A stretch of DNA of 39,061 bases from Paracoccaceae bacterium (GTDB taxonomy: Bacteria; Pseudomonadota; Alphaproteobacteria; Rhodobacterales; Rhodobacteraceae). The stretch covers positions 1 through 39,061 of the forward strand of contig JALTNO010000339.1 in the NCBI GenBank assembly GCA_027000645.1, in the 5' to 3' direction. Positions 22,603-31,092 of the stretch are shown piece after piece (the stretch's first letter is position 1; each line of letters begins with the position of its first letter). Made by a program: the position numbers and the translations under genes. The notes under the pieces are model-generated. The model was not told the DNA's origin. It did no database searches and saw only the letters and a list, made by a program, of their open reading frames with translations.

Positions 22603-24321
22603 GTGAGGAAAACGGTGCGGGATACGGGCATCACACATGGCCAGGCCAATGGCGACGTGGTTCTGGGCGACGACTGGGTCGTCCCGGACTATGCCGGTGG
22701 TCCCGAGCTGCAGGCGCGCCGCGCCCGCCGCGGCTTTCTCTCGTTGCGTGGATCGCCGCTGGCGCGCAAGATCATTACCTTCAACCTGGTCGGGCTGGCA
22801 ATTCTGGTCGCGGGGATCCTTTATCTCAACAATTCGCGCGATCGCATGGTGCAGCAATATGCCGTCACCCTGGTCAGCGAAGCGCGGCTGATCGCCGACG
22901 TGTTCGCGACCCGCGCGGCCATCGACGGCCCTGCGGCCACTGCTGCCGGGGATGGCGGCGACGTGGCGCGGACGCTGGACAACCTGCATCTTCGCAAGGG
23001 GGTTGAGGTCTTCGTCTTCGACCCCGAAGGCAGGCTGATCGCCCGGGCGGAAGGGGCCGATGATGTCGGGGCCCTTGTTGCCGGGGGCGCGCCGGATCAG
23101 CCGCGAACGGTCATCACCGATGCGCTCGAGGCTGTGTGGAACACGGTGTCCGGCCTGCTGTCTTCGGGCAAGGCCGAAGCGCCGCCGCCGCTTGAACAGA
23201 GGATGCAGGCGCTCGCGCAGAAGGCGCTTGGCGGAACCCGGATCGAAACCGGGGTCATGACCGAGGGCGGCTCGGTCTTTTCGGCCGCGACTCCCGTGCT
23301 GCAGAACGGCCGTCCGGTGGGCGTGGTGACCGTGGCCAGCCCCTCGGGCGAAATTGATGCCGCCGCCCGGGTCGAGCGGGAGCGCATTCTCCAGATGTTC
23401 ATCGTGGCTCTTCTGGTTTCGGTCGGGCTCAGCCTCGTTCTTGCCTCGACGATTGCCAACCCGCTTGCCGATCTTGCCGAAGCGGCCGAGCTGGGGCGCG
23501 ACCGCAATGCGCGCCGGATGACACCGGGCCGGATCCGCATCCCCGACCTGTCTGCTCGTCCGGACGAGATCGGCCGCCTCAGCCGGGCGCTGCGCGGCAT
23601 GGTGTCGGCGCTGTACAACCGCATCGACGGGAACGAACAGTTCGCGGCGGACGTGGCGCATGAGATCAAGAACCCCCTTGCCAGCCTGCAATCGGCGGTC
23701 GGTACGCTGCGGATGGTGAAGCGCGAAGACCAGCGCGAAAAGCTGCTCGACGTGATCGAGCACGACGTTCGCCGGCTCGACCGGCTGGTCAGCGACATTT
23801 CCAATGCGTCGCGGCTCGATGCGGAACTGGTCAAGGAAGAGGAGGAAACCTTCGACCTTCTCGAAATGCTGCGCAACCTCAACCAGTATCTGAGCGAGGA
23901 TGCCCGCAACAAGGGGATCGACTACATCACCGATCTTCCGCCCGATCCGATCATGATCGACGGGCTCGAGGCGCGGCTGGCGCAGGTTTTCGTCAATCTC
24001 ATCACCAACGCGATTTCCTTCTGCGAGGAAGGCGATGCCATCCGGGTCTGGGCGCGAAGGCGGCAGAACAGGGTTCTCGTGGTGGTGGAGGATACCGGGC
24101 CCGGTATCCCGGAAGAGGCGCTGTCGAAGATCTTCAAGCGGTTCTATTCCCAGCGCCCGCCCGAGCATTTCGGCAACAATTCCGGCCTGGGCCTGGCCAT
24201 TTCCAAGCAGATCGTCGAGGCCCATGGCGGCGTGATCTGGGCCGAAAACATCCGCCCGACCGAAGCCGATGTGACGTCCGAGCCGCTGGGCGCGCGTTTC
24301 GTCGTCGGCCTGCCGCTCTGA
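22603..24321 (+). CDS. chvG: Sensor histidine kinase ChvG
   Basis: The 572-residue sensor has a cytoplasmic N-terminus of about 55 residues, membrane helix 1 (IITFNLVGLAILVAGILYL), a periplasmic sensor domain of roughly 180 residues, helix 2 (ILQMFIVALLVSVGLSLVLAS), HAMP, then HisKA with the phosphorylated His353 in FAADVAHEIKNPLASLQ and a HATPase domain (NLITNAISFCEEG, VEDTGPGIPEEALSKIFKRFYS, NSGLGLAISKQIVEAHGG). The start is GTG at 22603. In related bacteria the periplasmic protein ExoR restrains ChvG; no exoR is seen here. It phosphorylates ChvI. Confidence 0.95.
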   Translation: MRKTVRDTGITHGQANGDVVLGDDWVVPDYAGGPELQARRARRGFLSLRGSPLARKIITFNLVGLAILVAGILYLNNSRDRMVQQYAVTLVSEARLIADVFATRAAIDGPAATAAGDGGDVARTLDNLHLRKGVEVFVFDPEGRLIARAEGADDVGALVAGGAPDQPRTVITDALEAVWNTVSGLLSSGKAEAPPPLEQRMQALAQKALGGTRIETGVMTEGGSVFSAATPVLQNGRPVGVVTVASPSGEIDAAARVERERILQMFIVALLVSVGLSLVLASTIANPLADLAEAAELGRDRNARRMTPGRIRIPDLSARPDEIGRLSRALRGMVSALYNRIDGNEQFAADVAHEIKNPLASLQSAVGTLRMVKREDQREKLLDVIEHDVRRLDRLVSDISNASRLDAELVKEEEETFDLLEMLRNLNQYLSEDARNKGIDYITDLPPDPIMIDGLEARLAQVFVNLITNAISFCEEGDAIRVWARRRQNRVLVVVEDTGPGIPEEALSKIFKRFYSQRPPEHFGNNSGLGLAISKQIVEAHGGVIWAENIRPTEADVTSEPLGARFVVGLPL

Positions 24322-24328
24322 CGGGGCG

Positions 24329-24766
24329 GTGGTCGGCTCCGGCGACGAGATCATCCTGCATGCGTCCTGCGTCGCTCTTTCCGGCAGGGGTCTGATCATC
24401 TCGGGGGCATCCGGCAGCGGCAAGTCGTCGCTGGCCCTGTCGCTCATGGCATACGGGGCGCAGCTGGTTTCGGATGATCGGGTTCGCATCCGCCGCCGAG
24501 GGGCGTCGCTTGTCGCCGAAGCGCCCGAACGGATCCGCGGCCTGATCGAGGCGCGCGGGCTGGGTATCCTTCGGGCCGACCCGGCCGGTTCGGCCACCGT
24601 CGCGGCGCTGGTCGATCTTGACCGGGTGGCAAGGCACCGCCTGCCCGAGCCGGAAATGGCCGAACTGCTGGGGCTGCGCGTGCCGCTGATATGCAGGATC
24701 GAATCTGCGCATTTTGCCCCGGCGCTGTTACAGTATCTCAAGGGTGGCTTGTGGCAGGACCGATGA
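24329..24766 (+). CDS. hprK: HPr kinase/phosphorylase, short alphaproteobacterial form
   Basis: HprK phosphorylates HPr on Ser46 with ATP and can reverse the reaction. This 145-residue form is only the C-terminal catalytic half of the 310-residue Firmicutes enzyme, as usual in alphaproteobacteria. It has the P-loop GASGSGKSS (26-34), [11 protein letters not shown], and a conserved [16 protein letters not shown] segment that corresponds to the phosphorylase region. The start is GTG at 24329, seven bases after the chvG stop. Its stop overlaps the rapZ start (ATGA). The likely target, HPr, is encoded three genes downstream. Confidence 0.92.
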   Translation: MVGSGDEIILHASCVALSGRGLIISGASGSGKSSLALSLMAYGAQLVSDDRVRIRRRGASLVAEAPERIRGLIEARGLGILRADPAGSATVAALVDLDRVARHRLPEPEMAELLGLRVPLICRIESAHFAPALLQYLKGGLWQDR

Positions 24767-25662
24767 CGAATCACGAGAAATCCGGGGAAGGCGCGCGGGT
24801 CGTTCTGGTCACCGGCCCCTCGGGTGCCGGCAGATCGACGGCGATCCATGTTCTTGAAGATCTCGGCCATGAGGCCATCGACAACCTGCCGCTGCGCCTG
24901 CTTCCGCGCCTTCTGGAGGGACCGCCGCCCAGGCGCCCCGTGGCGCTGGGCGTGGACACGCGAAACCGCGACTTCACCACCGAGGCGTTGCTTGACCTCA
25001 TCCGCGACCTTTCCGCGCGCCCCGATATCGACCTGTCGGTGCTCTACCTCGACTGCCAGCCCGAGGTTCTGATCCGGCGGTTTTCCGAAACCCGCCGGCG
25101 GCATCCGCTGGCGCCGTGGGAAAGCCCCGGCATCGGCATCGAACGTGAGCTGGACCTCCTCGCCCCGATCCGGGATCGTGCCGATATCCTGATCGACACC
25201 AGCGGGCTGAACGTCCACCAGTTGCGGCGGGAAATCGAACGCTGGTTCGCGCCCGAAGGCGGCCGCAACCTGGCCCTGTCGGTGCAGTCGTTTTCCTACA
25301 AGCGGGGCCTGCCGCGCGGGGTGGACATGGTGTTCGACTGCCGCTTCCTGTCCAATCCCTACTGGGTGCCCGAACTGCGCAACCTCGACGGGCGCGACCG
25401 GGCGGTTGCCGCGCACGTCGCCACCGACCCGCGACATGCCGCCTTTCTCGACCATGTGCTGGGTCTTTTGCGGTTGCTCCTGCCGGCATTCCTGGAAGAG
25501 GGGAAATCCCACCTGACCATCGCCTTCGGCTGCACCGGCGGACAGCATCGCTCGGTGGCGCTGGCCGAGGCGGTTGCGAAGGCCCTTGCAGAGGATGGTC
25601 AGCAGGTGTCAATTAGGCACCGCGAGCTGAAGGGCCGCAAACGGGATGAGAGGCCGGATTGA
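24763..25662 (+). CDS. rapZ: RNase adapter / nucleotide-binding protein RapZ
   Basis: RapZ (YvcJ/YhbJ family) binds nucleotides and, in enterobacteria, small RNAs that it delivers to RNase E to control glucosamine-6-phosphate synthesis. The 299-residue protein has an N-terminal P-loop and the conserved C-terminal RNA-binding half ([27 protein letters not shown], then [18 protein letters not shown]). The P-loop reads GPSGAGRST: Arg24 stands where the family Lys is expected. The ATG at 24763 overlaps the hprK stop by four bases. It lies in the conserved hprK-rapZ-EIIA-HPr order. An RNA target in this organism is unknown. Confidence 0.93.
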   Translation: MTNHEKSGEGARVVLVTGPSGAGRSTAIHVLEDLGHEAIDNLPLRLLPRLLEGPPPRRPVALGVDTRNRDFTTEALLDLIRDLSARPDIDLSVLYLDCQPEVLIRRFSETRRRHPLAPWESPGIGIERELDLLAPIRDRADILIDTSGLNVHQLRREIERWFAPEGGRNLALSVQSFSYKRGLPRGVDMVFDCRFLSNPYWVPELRNLDGRDRAVAAHVATDPRHAAFLDHVLGLLRLLLPAFLEEGKSHLTIAFGCTGGQHRSVALAEAVAKALAEDGQQVSIRHRELKGRKRDERPD

Positions 25663-26069
25663 TCGGAATCGTGATCGTTGCGCATGGGGGGCTGGCCAGG
25701 GAGTACCTGGCCGCCATCGAGCATGTCATGGGCAAGCAGCCCGGCGTTGTGGCGATTTCGATCGAGGCCGATCACGACCGCGATGCCAAGCGCCGCGAGA
25801 TATCCGAAGCCGCCGACCGCGTCGATACCGGCGATGGTGTCGTGGTGGTAACCGATCTTTTCGGAGGCTCGCCGTCCAACCTGAGCCTGGAGGCGTGTCA
25901 GCGGCCGAATCGGCGGATATTGTACGGAGCCAACCTTCCCATGCTCATCAAGCTGGCCAAGAGCAGGCATCTGCCGGTCGGCGAGGCAGTGCGCGACGCC
26001 ATGGAGGCGGGGCGGAAATATATCAATGCACGCAACCTCAACGCCGGTCGGGCGTCGGGGGCGGACTGA
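25659..26069 (+). CDS. PTS EIIA component, mannose type
   Basis: The 136-residue protein is a phosphocarrier of the EIIA(Man) family: [25 protein letters not shown] carries the phosphorylated His9, and [18 protein letters not shown] is the second conserved segment. No IIB, IIC or IID permease subunits are near, so it serves regulation rather than sugar uptake, as in other alphaproteobacterial regulatory PTS branches. The start is TTG at 25659, overlapping the rapZ stop (TTGA). It is followed 17 bases later by the HPr gene. Confidence 0.93.
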   Translation: MIGIVIVAHGGLAREYLAAIEHVMGKQPGVVAISIEADHDRDAKRREISEAADRVDTGDGVVVVTDLFGGSPSNLSLEACQRPNRRILYGANLPMLIKLAKSRHLPVGEAVRDAMEAGRKYINARNLNAGRASGAD

Positions 26070-26086
26070 CAGTCGATAGAACGCTG

Positions 26087-26356
26087 ATGGCGCAACGAAG
26101 CTTGAAGATCATCAATGAAAAGGGCCTGCACGCGCGGGCGTCGGCCAGGCTTGTCGAAGTGGTGGAGGGATTTGACGCCACGGCCGAGCTTTCACGCGAC
26201 GGCTTGTCGGCATCGGGCGACAGTATTATGGGTCTTCTGATGTTGGCTGCCTCGAAGGGAACCACGATCGAGCTCGAGACGACGGGGCCGGATGCGGATG
26301 CGCTGGCGGATGCGCTTGAGGCCCTGGTGGCGGACAAGTTCGGCGAGGAGTTCTGA
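26087..26356 (+). CDS. Phosphocarrier protein HPr
   Basis: HPr accepts phosphate from enzyme I on His15 (in GLHARASARLVEV) and is phosphorylated by HprK on Ser46 (in SGDSIMGLLMLAASKG); both sites are intact in this 89-residue protein. The Ser46 form is expected to report energy or carbon status. Starts: ATG at 26087 gives MAQRSLKIINEKG, which agrees with the family. It is the last gene of the chvI-chvG-hprK-rapZ-EIIA-HPr series; enzyme I must be encoded elsewhere. Confidence 0.95.
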   Translation: MAQRSLKIINEKGLHARASARLVEVVEGFDATAELSRDGLSASGDSIMGLLMLAASKGTTIELETTGPDADALADALEALVADKFGEEF

Positions 26357-26426
26357 TCGCCGGGAAGCACCGGCGACAGAAACGGGAAAAGCGACATTGA
26401 AAACCGCGCAGGACCGGAGTTCAGGC

Positions 26427-27296
26427 ATGGAGGGCGGCGACACCACGTCCCGACAGACCGTCGAGGTCTATGATCGCCGCACTCTGACCTATGCCAATTC
26501 CTTCGACGACCCCTGGACCGCCTTCGCGATCAAGGCGATCGAGTGGTGTACGGGCAAGATCTCGATCCTGCGCATGGTCAACCGGTTCGAGAAGAAGAAC
26601 GCTCTTTATCGCGGGCAGAAGTTCTGGCGCGGGGCGCTTGACACGATGGGGATCGACCTGCTGACCCCGCCCGACCAGATTGCCAACATCCCCGACAAGG
26701 GGCCGGTGGTGGTGGTCGCCAACCACCCCCACGGCATGGTGGACGGGATGATCCTGGCCGAGCTGATCGGCCGCGTGCGCGAGGATTACCGGATTCTCAC
26801 CCGCTCGGTCCTGACCGGCCTGGACGAGGCGGCGACCTCGTTCATGATCCCGGTGCCCTTTCCCCACGACCCCGACGCCCAGCGCAAGATGGTCGAGATG
26901 CGCGCCAGGGCGATGAAACACCTGTCGGAAGGGGGGGTGGTGGCGCTGTTCCCGTCGGGGGTGGTGATGTCCTCGGACAGCTGGTTCGGCCCGCCGATCG
27001 AGCGCGAATGGAACGTGTTCACTGCCAAGATGATCCGCCGCTCGGGCGCCCGGGTGGTGCCGATCTATTTTCCGGGGCGCAATTCGCGCGCCTACCAGAT
27101 CGCCTGCCAGATCTCGCCGGTTCTGCGGCAGGGGCTGCTGCTGCATGAAATCGTCCGATCCTGCAACCGCCCGCAGGCGCCGGTCATCGGCGCGCCGCTG
27201 ACCGAGGAACAGATGAAGCCGCTGGAAACCGACCCGCGCGGTTTCATGGCCTGGCTGCGCGAACACACCCTGTCGCTGGGCGACAAGGCGCCCTGA
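26427..27296 (+). CDS. PlsC-like lysophospholipid acyltransferase family protein
   Basis: The 289-residue protein belongs to the glycerol-phosphate/lysophospholipid acyltransferases, acting at the inner membrane on lipids. The catalytic motif is ANHPHGMVDGM: His100 and Asp106 are five residues apart, the spacing of the NHPFGxxDG branch that includes ornithine-lipid acyltransferases, rather than the classical HX4D. FPSGVVMSS is the second motif and VVPIYFPGRNSRAY the third. The ATG at 26427 has CGGAG eight bases upstream; a TTG at 26397 is an alternative. It is 70 bp after the HPr gene and may be read through from it. The exact acyl acceptor is unknown. Confidence 0.85.
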   Translation: MEGGDTTSRQTVEVYDRRTLTYANSFDDPWTAFAIKAIEWCTGKISILRMVNRFEKKNALYRGQKFWRGALDTMGIDLLTPPDQIANIPDKGPVVVVANHPHGMVDGMILAELIGRVREDYRILTRSVLTGLDEAATSFMIPVPFPHDPDAQRKMVEMRARAMKHLSEGGVVALFPSGVVMSSDSWFGPPIEREWNVFTAKMIRRSGARVVPIYFPGRNSRAYQIACQISPVLRQGLLLHEIVRSCNRPQAPVIGAPLTEEQMKPLETDPRGFMAWLREHTLSLGDKAP

Positions 27297-27318
27297 GCCG
27301 CCTCCGCCCGCGCGACCT

Positions 27319-27338
27319 GCCCGGCCAGGGGGCCGGGC
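27319..27338. terminator. Hairpin between convergent genes
   Basis: GCCCGGCC-AGGG-GGCCGGGC forms eight perfect pairs in the 51-bp gap between the acyltransferase and gshA stops. Without a T-run, it could serve either strand. Confidence 0.5.
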
Positions 27339-27347
27339 GCCCTCGGG

Positions 27348-28718
27348 TCAGTAGCTGAATTCCTCGTAGATCCGGGACAGATCTCCGCCCCATTCCCCGT
27401 GATATTTTTCCAGCAGTTCGTCGGCCGGGCTCATGCCGGTTTCCACGCTGTCCTCCAGCGCGTGCAGGAAGTGCCGTTCATCCGCCACCATGCCGCCCAG
27501 CCCCGGCCGTGCCCGCGCCTTCAGCCCGGCGCGGGAGATGTCCAGCACCTTTCCGGCCAGCTCGGTCATGGTCATGCCGCCCACCTTCGCCTGAAGCCCG
27601 TGGACCGAGGCCGCAACCCGCCATGCCTCGCGCGTTTCGGCATCCCAGTCCTTGACCAGGTCCCAGGCCGCGTCCAGCGAGGATTGTTCGTAAAGCAGCC
27701 CGGTCCAGAAGGCGGGCAGTGCGCAGATCCGCCGCCACGGGCCGCCATCGGCGCCGCGCATCTCGATGAACTGCTTGATCCGGGCCTCGGGGAAGAGGGT
27801 GGTCAGGTGGTCAGCCCAGTCCGACAGCGTCGGCACCTCGCCCGGCAGCGCAGGAAGTTCGCCGCGCAGAAAGTCGCGGAAGGACTGGCCCAGCGCATCG
27901 ATGTATTTTCCGTCGCGATAGACGAAGTACATCGGCACATCCAGGGCATACTCCACCCAGGCCTCGAACCCGAATCCTTCGTCAAAGACGAAGGGCAGCA
28001 TGCCCGTACGCGCCGGGTCGAGATCGCGCCAGATTCGCGACCGCCAGCTCTTGTGCCCGTTGGGCCTGCCCTCCCAGAAGGGCGAGTTGGCAAACAGCGC
28101 CGTCGCCACCGGCTGCAGCGCCAGCCCGACCCGCAGCTTCTGCACCATGTCGGCTTCGGAGCCGAAGTCGAGATTCACCTGCACCGTGCAGGTGCGATAC
28201 ATCATCGCCTTGCCGAGGCTGCCCACCCTGTCCATGTAGGCGGTCATCAGCTTGTAGCGGCCCTTGGGCATCACCGGCATGTCTTCGTGCCGCCATTCGG
28301 GGGCGGCGCCCAGCCCGATGAAGCCCACGCCGATCATGTCGGCGATGTTCTTCACGTCGCGCAGATGGGCGTTCAGCTCGTCACAGGTCTGGTGGATGGT
28401 CTCGAGCGGCGCGCCGGAAAGCTCAAGCTGCCCGCCCGGTTCAAGCGAGACATTGGCCCCGTCCTTTTCCAGCCCGATCAGCTTGCCGCCCTCGGTGAGC
28501 GGCGACCAGCCATGCAGGTCGCGCAGCCCCTCCAGCACCGCAAGGATCGACCTCTTGCCCTCATAGGGCAGCGGCTTGTGCGTGTCCTTGCAATAGCCGA
28601 ATTTTTCGTGCTCGGTCCCGATTCGCCACTGGTCCTTCGGCTTGCAGCCGGCGGCCAGGTATTCGGCCAGCTGTTCCTTGCGTTCAATCGGCCCGCCGCC
28701 GGACTGGGGGATGGACAT
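27348..28718 (-). CDS. gshA: Glutamate-cysteine ligase, plant-type
   Basis: This enzyme joins glutamate and cysteine with ATP, the first step of glutathione synthesis. The 456-residue protein is of the GCS2/plant class found in alphaproteobacteria: WRIGTEHEKFGY, GANVSLEPGGQLELSGAPLETIHQT, GLGAAPEWRHEDMPVMPKGRYKLM and MMYRTCTVQVNLDFGSEADM are conserved substrate- and metal-binding segments. The ATG at 28718 (MSIPQSGGGP) is preferred over a GTG at 28727 because GGAG lies about ten bases upstream. gshB is not seen. It follows the small membrane protein gene by 66 bp on the same strand. Confidence 0.95.
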   Translation of the reverse strand: MSIPQSGGGPIERKEQLAEYLAAGCKPKDQWRIGTEHEKFGYCKDTHKPLPYEGKRSILAVLEGLRDLHGWSPLTEGGKLIGLEKDGANVSLEPGGQLELSGAPLETIHQTCDELNAHLRDVKNIADMIGVGFIGLGAAPEWRHEDMPVMPKGRYKLMTAYMDRVGSLGKAMMYRTCTVQVNLDFGSEADMVQKLRVGLALQPVATALFANSPFWEGRPNGHKSWRSRIWRDLDPARTGMLPFVFDEGFGFEAWVEYALDVPMYFVYRDGKYIDALGQSFRDFLRGELPALPGEVPTLSDWADHLTTLFPEARIKQFIEMRGADGGPWRRICALPAFWTGLLYEQSSLDAAWDLVKDWDAETREAWRVAASVHGLQAKVGGMTMTELAGKVLDISRAGLKARARPGLGGMVADERHFLHALEDSVETGMSPADELLEKYHGEWGGDLSRIYEEFSY

Positions 28719-28784
28719 GGGCTGCACGCTCCGCTTCGTGTGGCTTCGTCTGGCGGCCAGTGGTGGGGCGAAACCGCGCCACTG

Positions 28785-29312
28785 TCAATGCAGCCATTGC
28801 AGCGCCGGGCGCGCGCCGTGACGTTCCCAGATCACCACCGGATGCGCAGAGCGGCCGGAGAGTTCCGCCAGCATCCGTTCGGTCCTGAACCCCGGCAGGC
28901 CGGCGAAGGCGTCGAACAGCCGCTCGGCGCCTTCGGCGTTGACCGGGATGAAAAGAGGCGGCGCGCCGGGCTGTTCCAGAATCCAGCGGGGCGGCCGCGA
29001 AGCGGGGTCGAGGGTGAGCCGCTCCAGCTCGGCCACCGACAGCATGCCGCCGGTCAGCGGCCCCATATAGGTGATCTGCCCCTCGTCAACCAGCACCAGC
29101 CCCGGCCCGCCGCCGCCCTGGCGGAACCGGGCGCGCTGGATGCCGGCGATCAGGGCAAGGGCGGCCACCGCGATCATCCCCCAGCCCAGCCAGCCCAGAA
29201 ACCCTCCGATCCCGAGGATCCACCACAGCCCCACCGCCGCAAGCCCCGCCGCCACGATCACCTCGCGCCAGCGCCACAGCGCCGCCCTGGCCTCGGGGCG
29301 GAAGAAGCTCAC
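28785..29312 (-). CDS. Small membrane protein of unknown function
   Basis: The 175-residue product starts at a GTG (29312) that overlaps the rsmE stop (GTGA), so translation is coupled. After MSFFRPEARAALWRWRE come two adjoining membrane helices (VIVAAGLAAVGLWWILGIGGFLGWLGWGMIAVAALALIAGI), and then a soluble domain of about 115 residues (GLVLVDEGQITYMGPLTGGMLSVAELERLTLDP...). No enzyme motif is seen. The same order, rsmE - this gene - gshA, is familiar from related genomes. A longer reading from 30089 would be antisense or out of frame to rsmE and is rejected. Confidence 0.8.
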   Translation of the reverse strand: MSFFRPEARAALWRWREVIVAAGLAAVGLWWILGIGGFLGWLGWGMIAVAALALIAGIQRARFRQGGGGPGLVLVDEGQITYMGPLTGGMLSVAELERLTLDPASRPPRWILEQPGAPPLFIPVNAEGAERLFDAFAGLPGFRTERMLAELSGRSAHPVVIWERHGARPALQWLH

Positions 29313-30055
29313 CGCCAGTCCCCCAGGGCCTGCTGCCACAGGGTCAGTGCCGCGACCGCCGCCGTGTCGGCGCGCAGGATCCGCGGCCCGAGGCTGACCG
29401 CATGGGCAAAGGGCAGGTTGCGCAGCCGGCTGCGCTCGCGTTCCGAAAAGCCCCCCTCCGGCCCGATCAGGATGGCCCAGGGGCCCGCTTCCGCGCCATC
29501 GTCGCGCTGGGCGGCGAGGTCGAACAGGGCCGTGCTCGGGCCCGCCATCTCCTCGTCGCAGAACATCAGGCGCCGGTCTTCGGGCCAATCGTCCAGAACC
29601 CGCGCCAGCCGCTGCAGATCGGCCACTTCGGGCACGTATGTGCCGCCGCACTGTTCCGCCGCCTCGATCGCATGGGCCTGAAGCCGGTCGCGCCGGATGC
29701 GTTCGGAGTTGGTGAAATCGGTCTGGACCGGCAGGACGCGGGCCGCACCCAGTTCGGCGGCCTTCTCGACGATGAAGTCGGTGCGGGCCTTCTTGATCGG
29801 CGCAAACAGCAGCCACAGATCCGGCGGGCGCCGCAGCGGCGCGGTCACCTCGCGCACCAGCAGCGTGCCGCCCCGTTTCCCAGCCTGCGCGACGTCGGCC
29901 AGCCATTCGCCGTCGCGGCCGTTGAACAGCAGCACCCCGTCCCCCGGCCCGAGCCGCATGACGCCGAACAGGTAATGCGCCTGATCCCGGTTCAAAGGAA
30001 CCGATTGCCCCTGACCCAGGGGGTGATCTACATACAGCCTGACCCGAGCATTCAT
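29309..30055 (-). CDS. rsmE: 16S rRNA m3U1498 methyltransferase RsmE
   Basis: RsmE methylates N3 of U1498 in 16S rRNA in assembled 30S subunits. The 248-residue protein has an N-terminal PUA-like domain (RLYVDHPLGQGQSVPLNRDQAHYLFGVMRLGPGDGVLLFNGRDGEW) and a SPOUT methyltransferase domain with LLFAPIKKARTDFIVEKAAELGA, AAEQCGGTYVPEV and the SAM-binding knot WAILIGPEGGFSERE...SLGPRILRADTAAVAAL. Length is typical. Its start lies only 12 bp from the divergent ubiA start. Confidence 0.96.
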   Translation of the reverse strand: MNARVRLYVDHPLGQGQSVPLNRDQAHYLFGVMRLGPGDGVLLFNGRDGEWLADVAQAGKRGGTLLVREVTAPLRRPPDLWLLFAPIKKARTDFIVEKAAELGAARVLPVQTDFTNSERIRRDRLQAHAIEAAEQCGGTYVPEVADLQRLARVLDDWPEDRRLMFCDEEMAGPSTALFDLAAQRDDGAEAGPWAILIGPEGGFSERERSRLRNLPFAHAVSLGPRILRADTAAVAALTLWQQALGDWR

Positions 30056-30067
30056 GGACCCCTACAT
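30056..30067. promoter_or_regulatory. 12-bp gap between divergent rsmE and ubiA
   Basis: Only 12 bases separate the two start codons, so each promoter must lie inside the opposite gene. No strong ribosome-binding site is visible before ubiA; AGGGG lies three to four bases before the rsmE ATG. Confidence 0.5.
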
Positions 30068-31030
30068 ATGCAAGGCAGCGCCCCGACACCAGACGGACAG
30101 GTTTCCGACGCGGTTTCCGGGAACTGGGTGGATCGTTTCGCCCCGGCCGCGACGCGCCCCTATCTGCGCCTCAGCCGCGCCGACCGGCCCATCGGCACCT
30201 GGCTGTTGCTGATTCCGTGCTGGTGGGGGTTGGCCCTGTCGATCCTGTGGACGCAGAGCCTGGGCTGGTTCGACGCCTGGATCGCGCTGGGCTGTGCCGC
30301 GGGGGCGTGGCTGATGCGCGGGGCGGGCTGCACCTGGAACGACATCACCGACCGCGATTTCGACGCAAGGGTGGAGCGCACCCGCTCGCGCCCGATTCCG
30401 TCGGGGCAGGTCAGCGTCCGGCAGGCGGTCGTCTGGATGGTGGTCCAGGCGCTGGTGGCGCTGGCGATCCTGCTGACCTTCAACCGCGCGGCCATCGCGC
30501 TGGGGGTGCTGTCGCTGCTGCCGGTGGCCATCTACCCCTTTGCCAAGCGCTTCACCTGGTGGCCGCAGGTCTTTCTGGGGCTGGCCTTCAACTGGGGGGC
30601 GCTGCTGGCCTGGACGGCCCATGCCGGCACGCTGAACTGGCCGGCGGTGCTGCTGTATCTTGCCGGGATTTCATGGACGCTGTTCTATGACACGATCTAT
30701 GCCCATCAGGACACCGAGGACGATGCCCTGATCGGGGTCAAGTCCACCGCGCGGCTGTTCGGAACCGATACCGCCCGCTGGCTGAAGTATTTTCTGGTGA
30801 TCACGGTGGGGCTGATGGGGCTGGCAGTCATCGCCGCGGTTCAGCCGAACGGGTCGGTTCTGGCCCTGGCGGTGGCGCTGGCCGGTCCCTGGGCGATGGG
30901 CTGGCACATGGCCTGGCAGCTGCGCGGGCTGGACATAGACGACAATGCGAAGCTTCTGCAACTGTTCCGCGCCAACCGCGACACCGGCCTGATTCCGCTC
31001 ATCTTCTTCGTGGCAGCGATGTTCGCGTGA
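30068..31030 (+). CDS. ubiA: 4-hydroxybenzoate polyprenyltransferase UbiA
   Basis: UbiA attaches the polyprenyl tail to 4-hydroxybenzoate, the first committed membrane step of ubiquinone synthesis. The 320-residue protein has about eight to nine membrane helices and both Asp-rich motifs: NDITDRDFDARVERTRSRPIPSG (from Asn91) and YAHQDTEDDALIGVKSTARLFG (from Tyr211), which bind the Mg-polyprenyl diphosphate. The start at 30068 (MQGSAPTPDGQ) leaves a soluble N-terminus of about 35 residues. It is divergent from rsmE. Confidence 0.96.
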   Translation: MQGSAPTPDGQVSDAVSGNWVDRFAPAATRPYLRLSRADRPIGTWLLLIPCWWGLALSILWTQSLGWFDAWIALGCAAGAWLMRGAGCTWNDITDRDFDARVERTRSRPIPSGQVSVRQAVVWMVVQALVALAILLTFNRAAIALGVLSLLPVAIYPFAKRFTWWPQVFLGLAFNWGALLAWTAHAGTLNWPAVLLYLAGISWTLFYDTIYAHQDTEDDALIGVKSTARLFGTDTARWLKYFLVITVGLMGLAVIAAVQPNGSVLALAVALAGPWAMGWHMAWQLRGLDIDDNAKLLQLFRANRDTGLIPLIFFVAAMFA

Positions 31031-31092
31031 TTGATCCCCCCGCGCCGGCCTAGTATGACCCTGCCAACTCACGCTCACTCGCGGCACGATCC

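Noticed and set aside
21622-25548. A 1308-codon minus-strand frame opposite chvI, chvG, hprK and rapZ
   Set aside because: No domain is recognisable and all four plus-strand genes are secure; it is an antisense shadow.
25659-26356. Sugar-transporting PTS operon
   Set aside because: Only EIIA and HPr are present, with hprK and rapZ; no IIB, IIC or IID permease genes.
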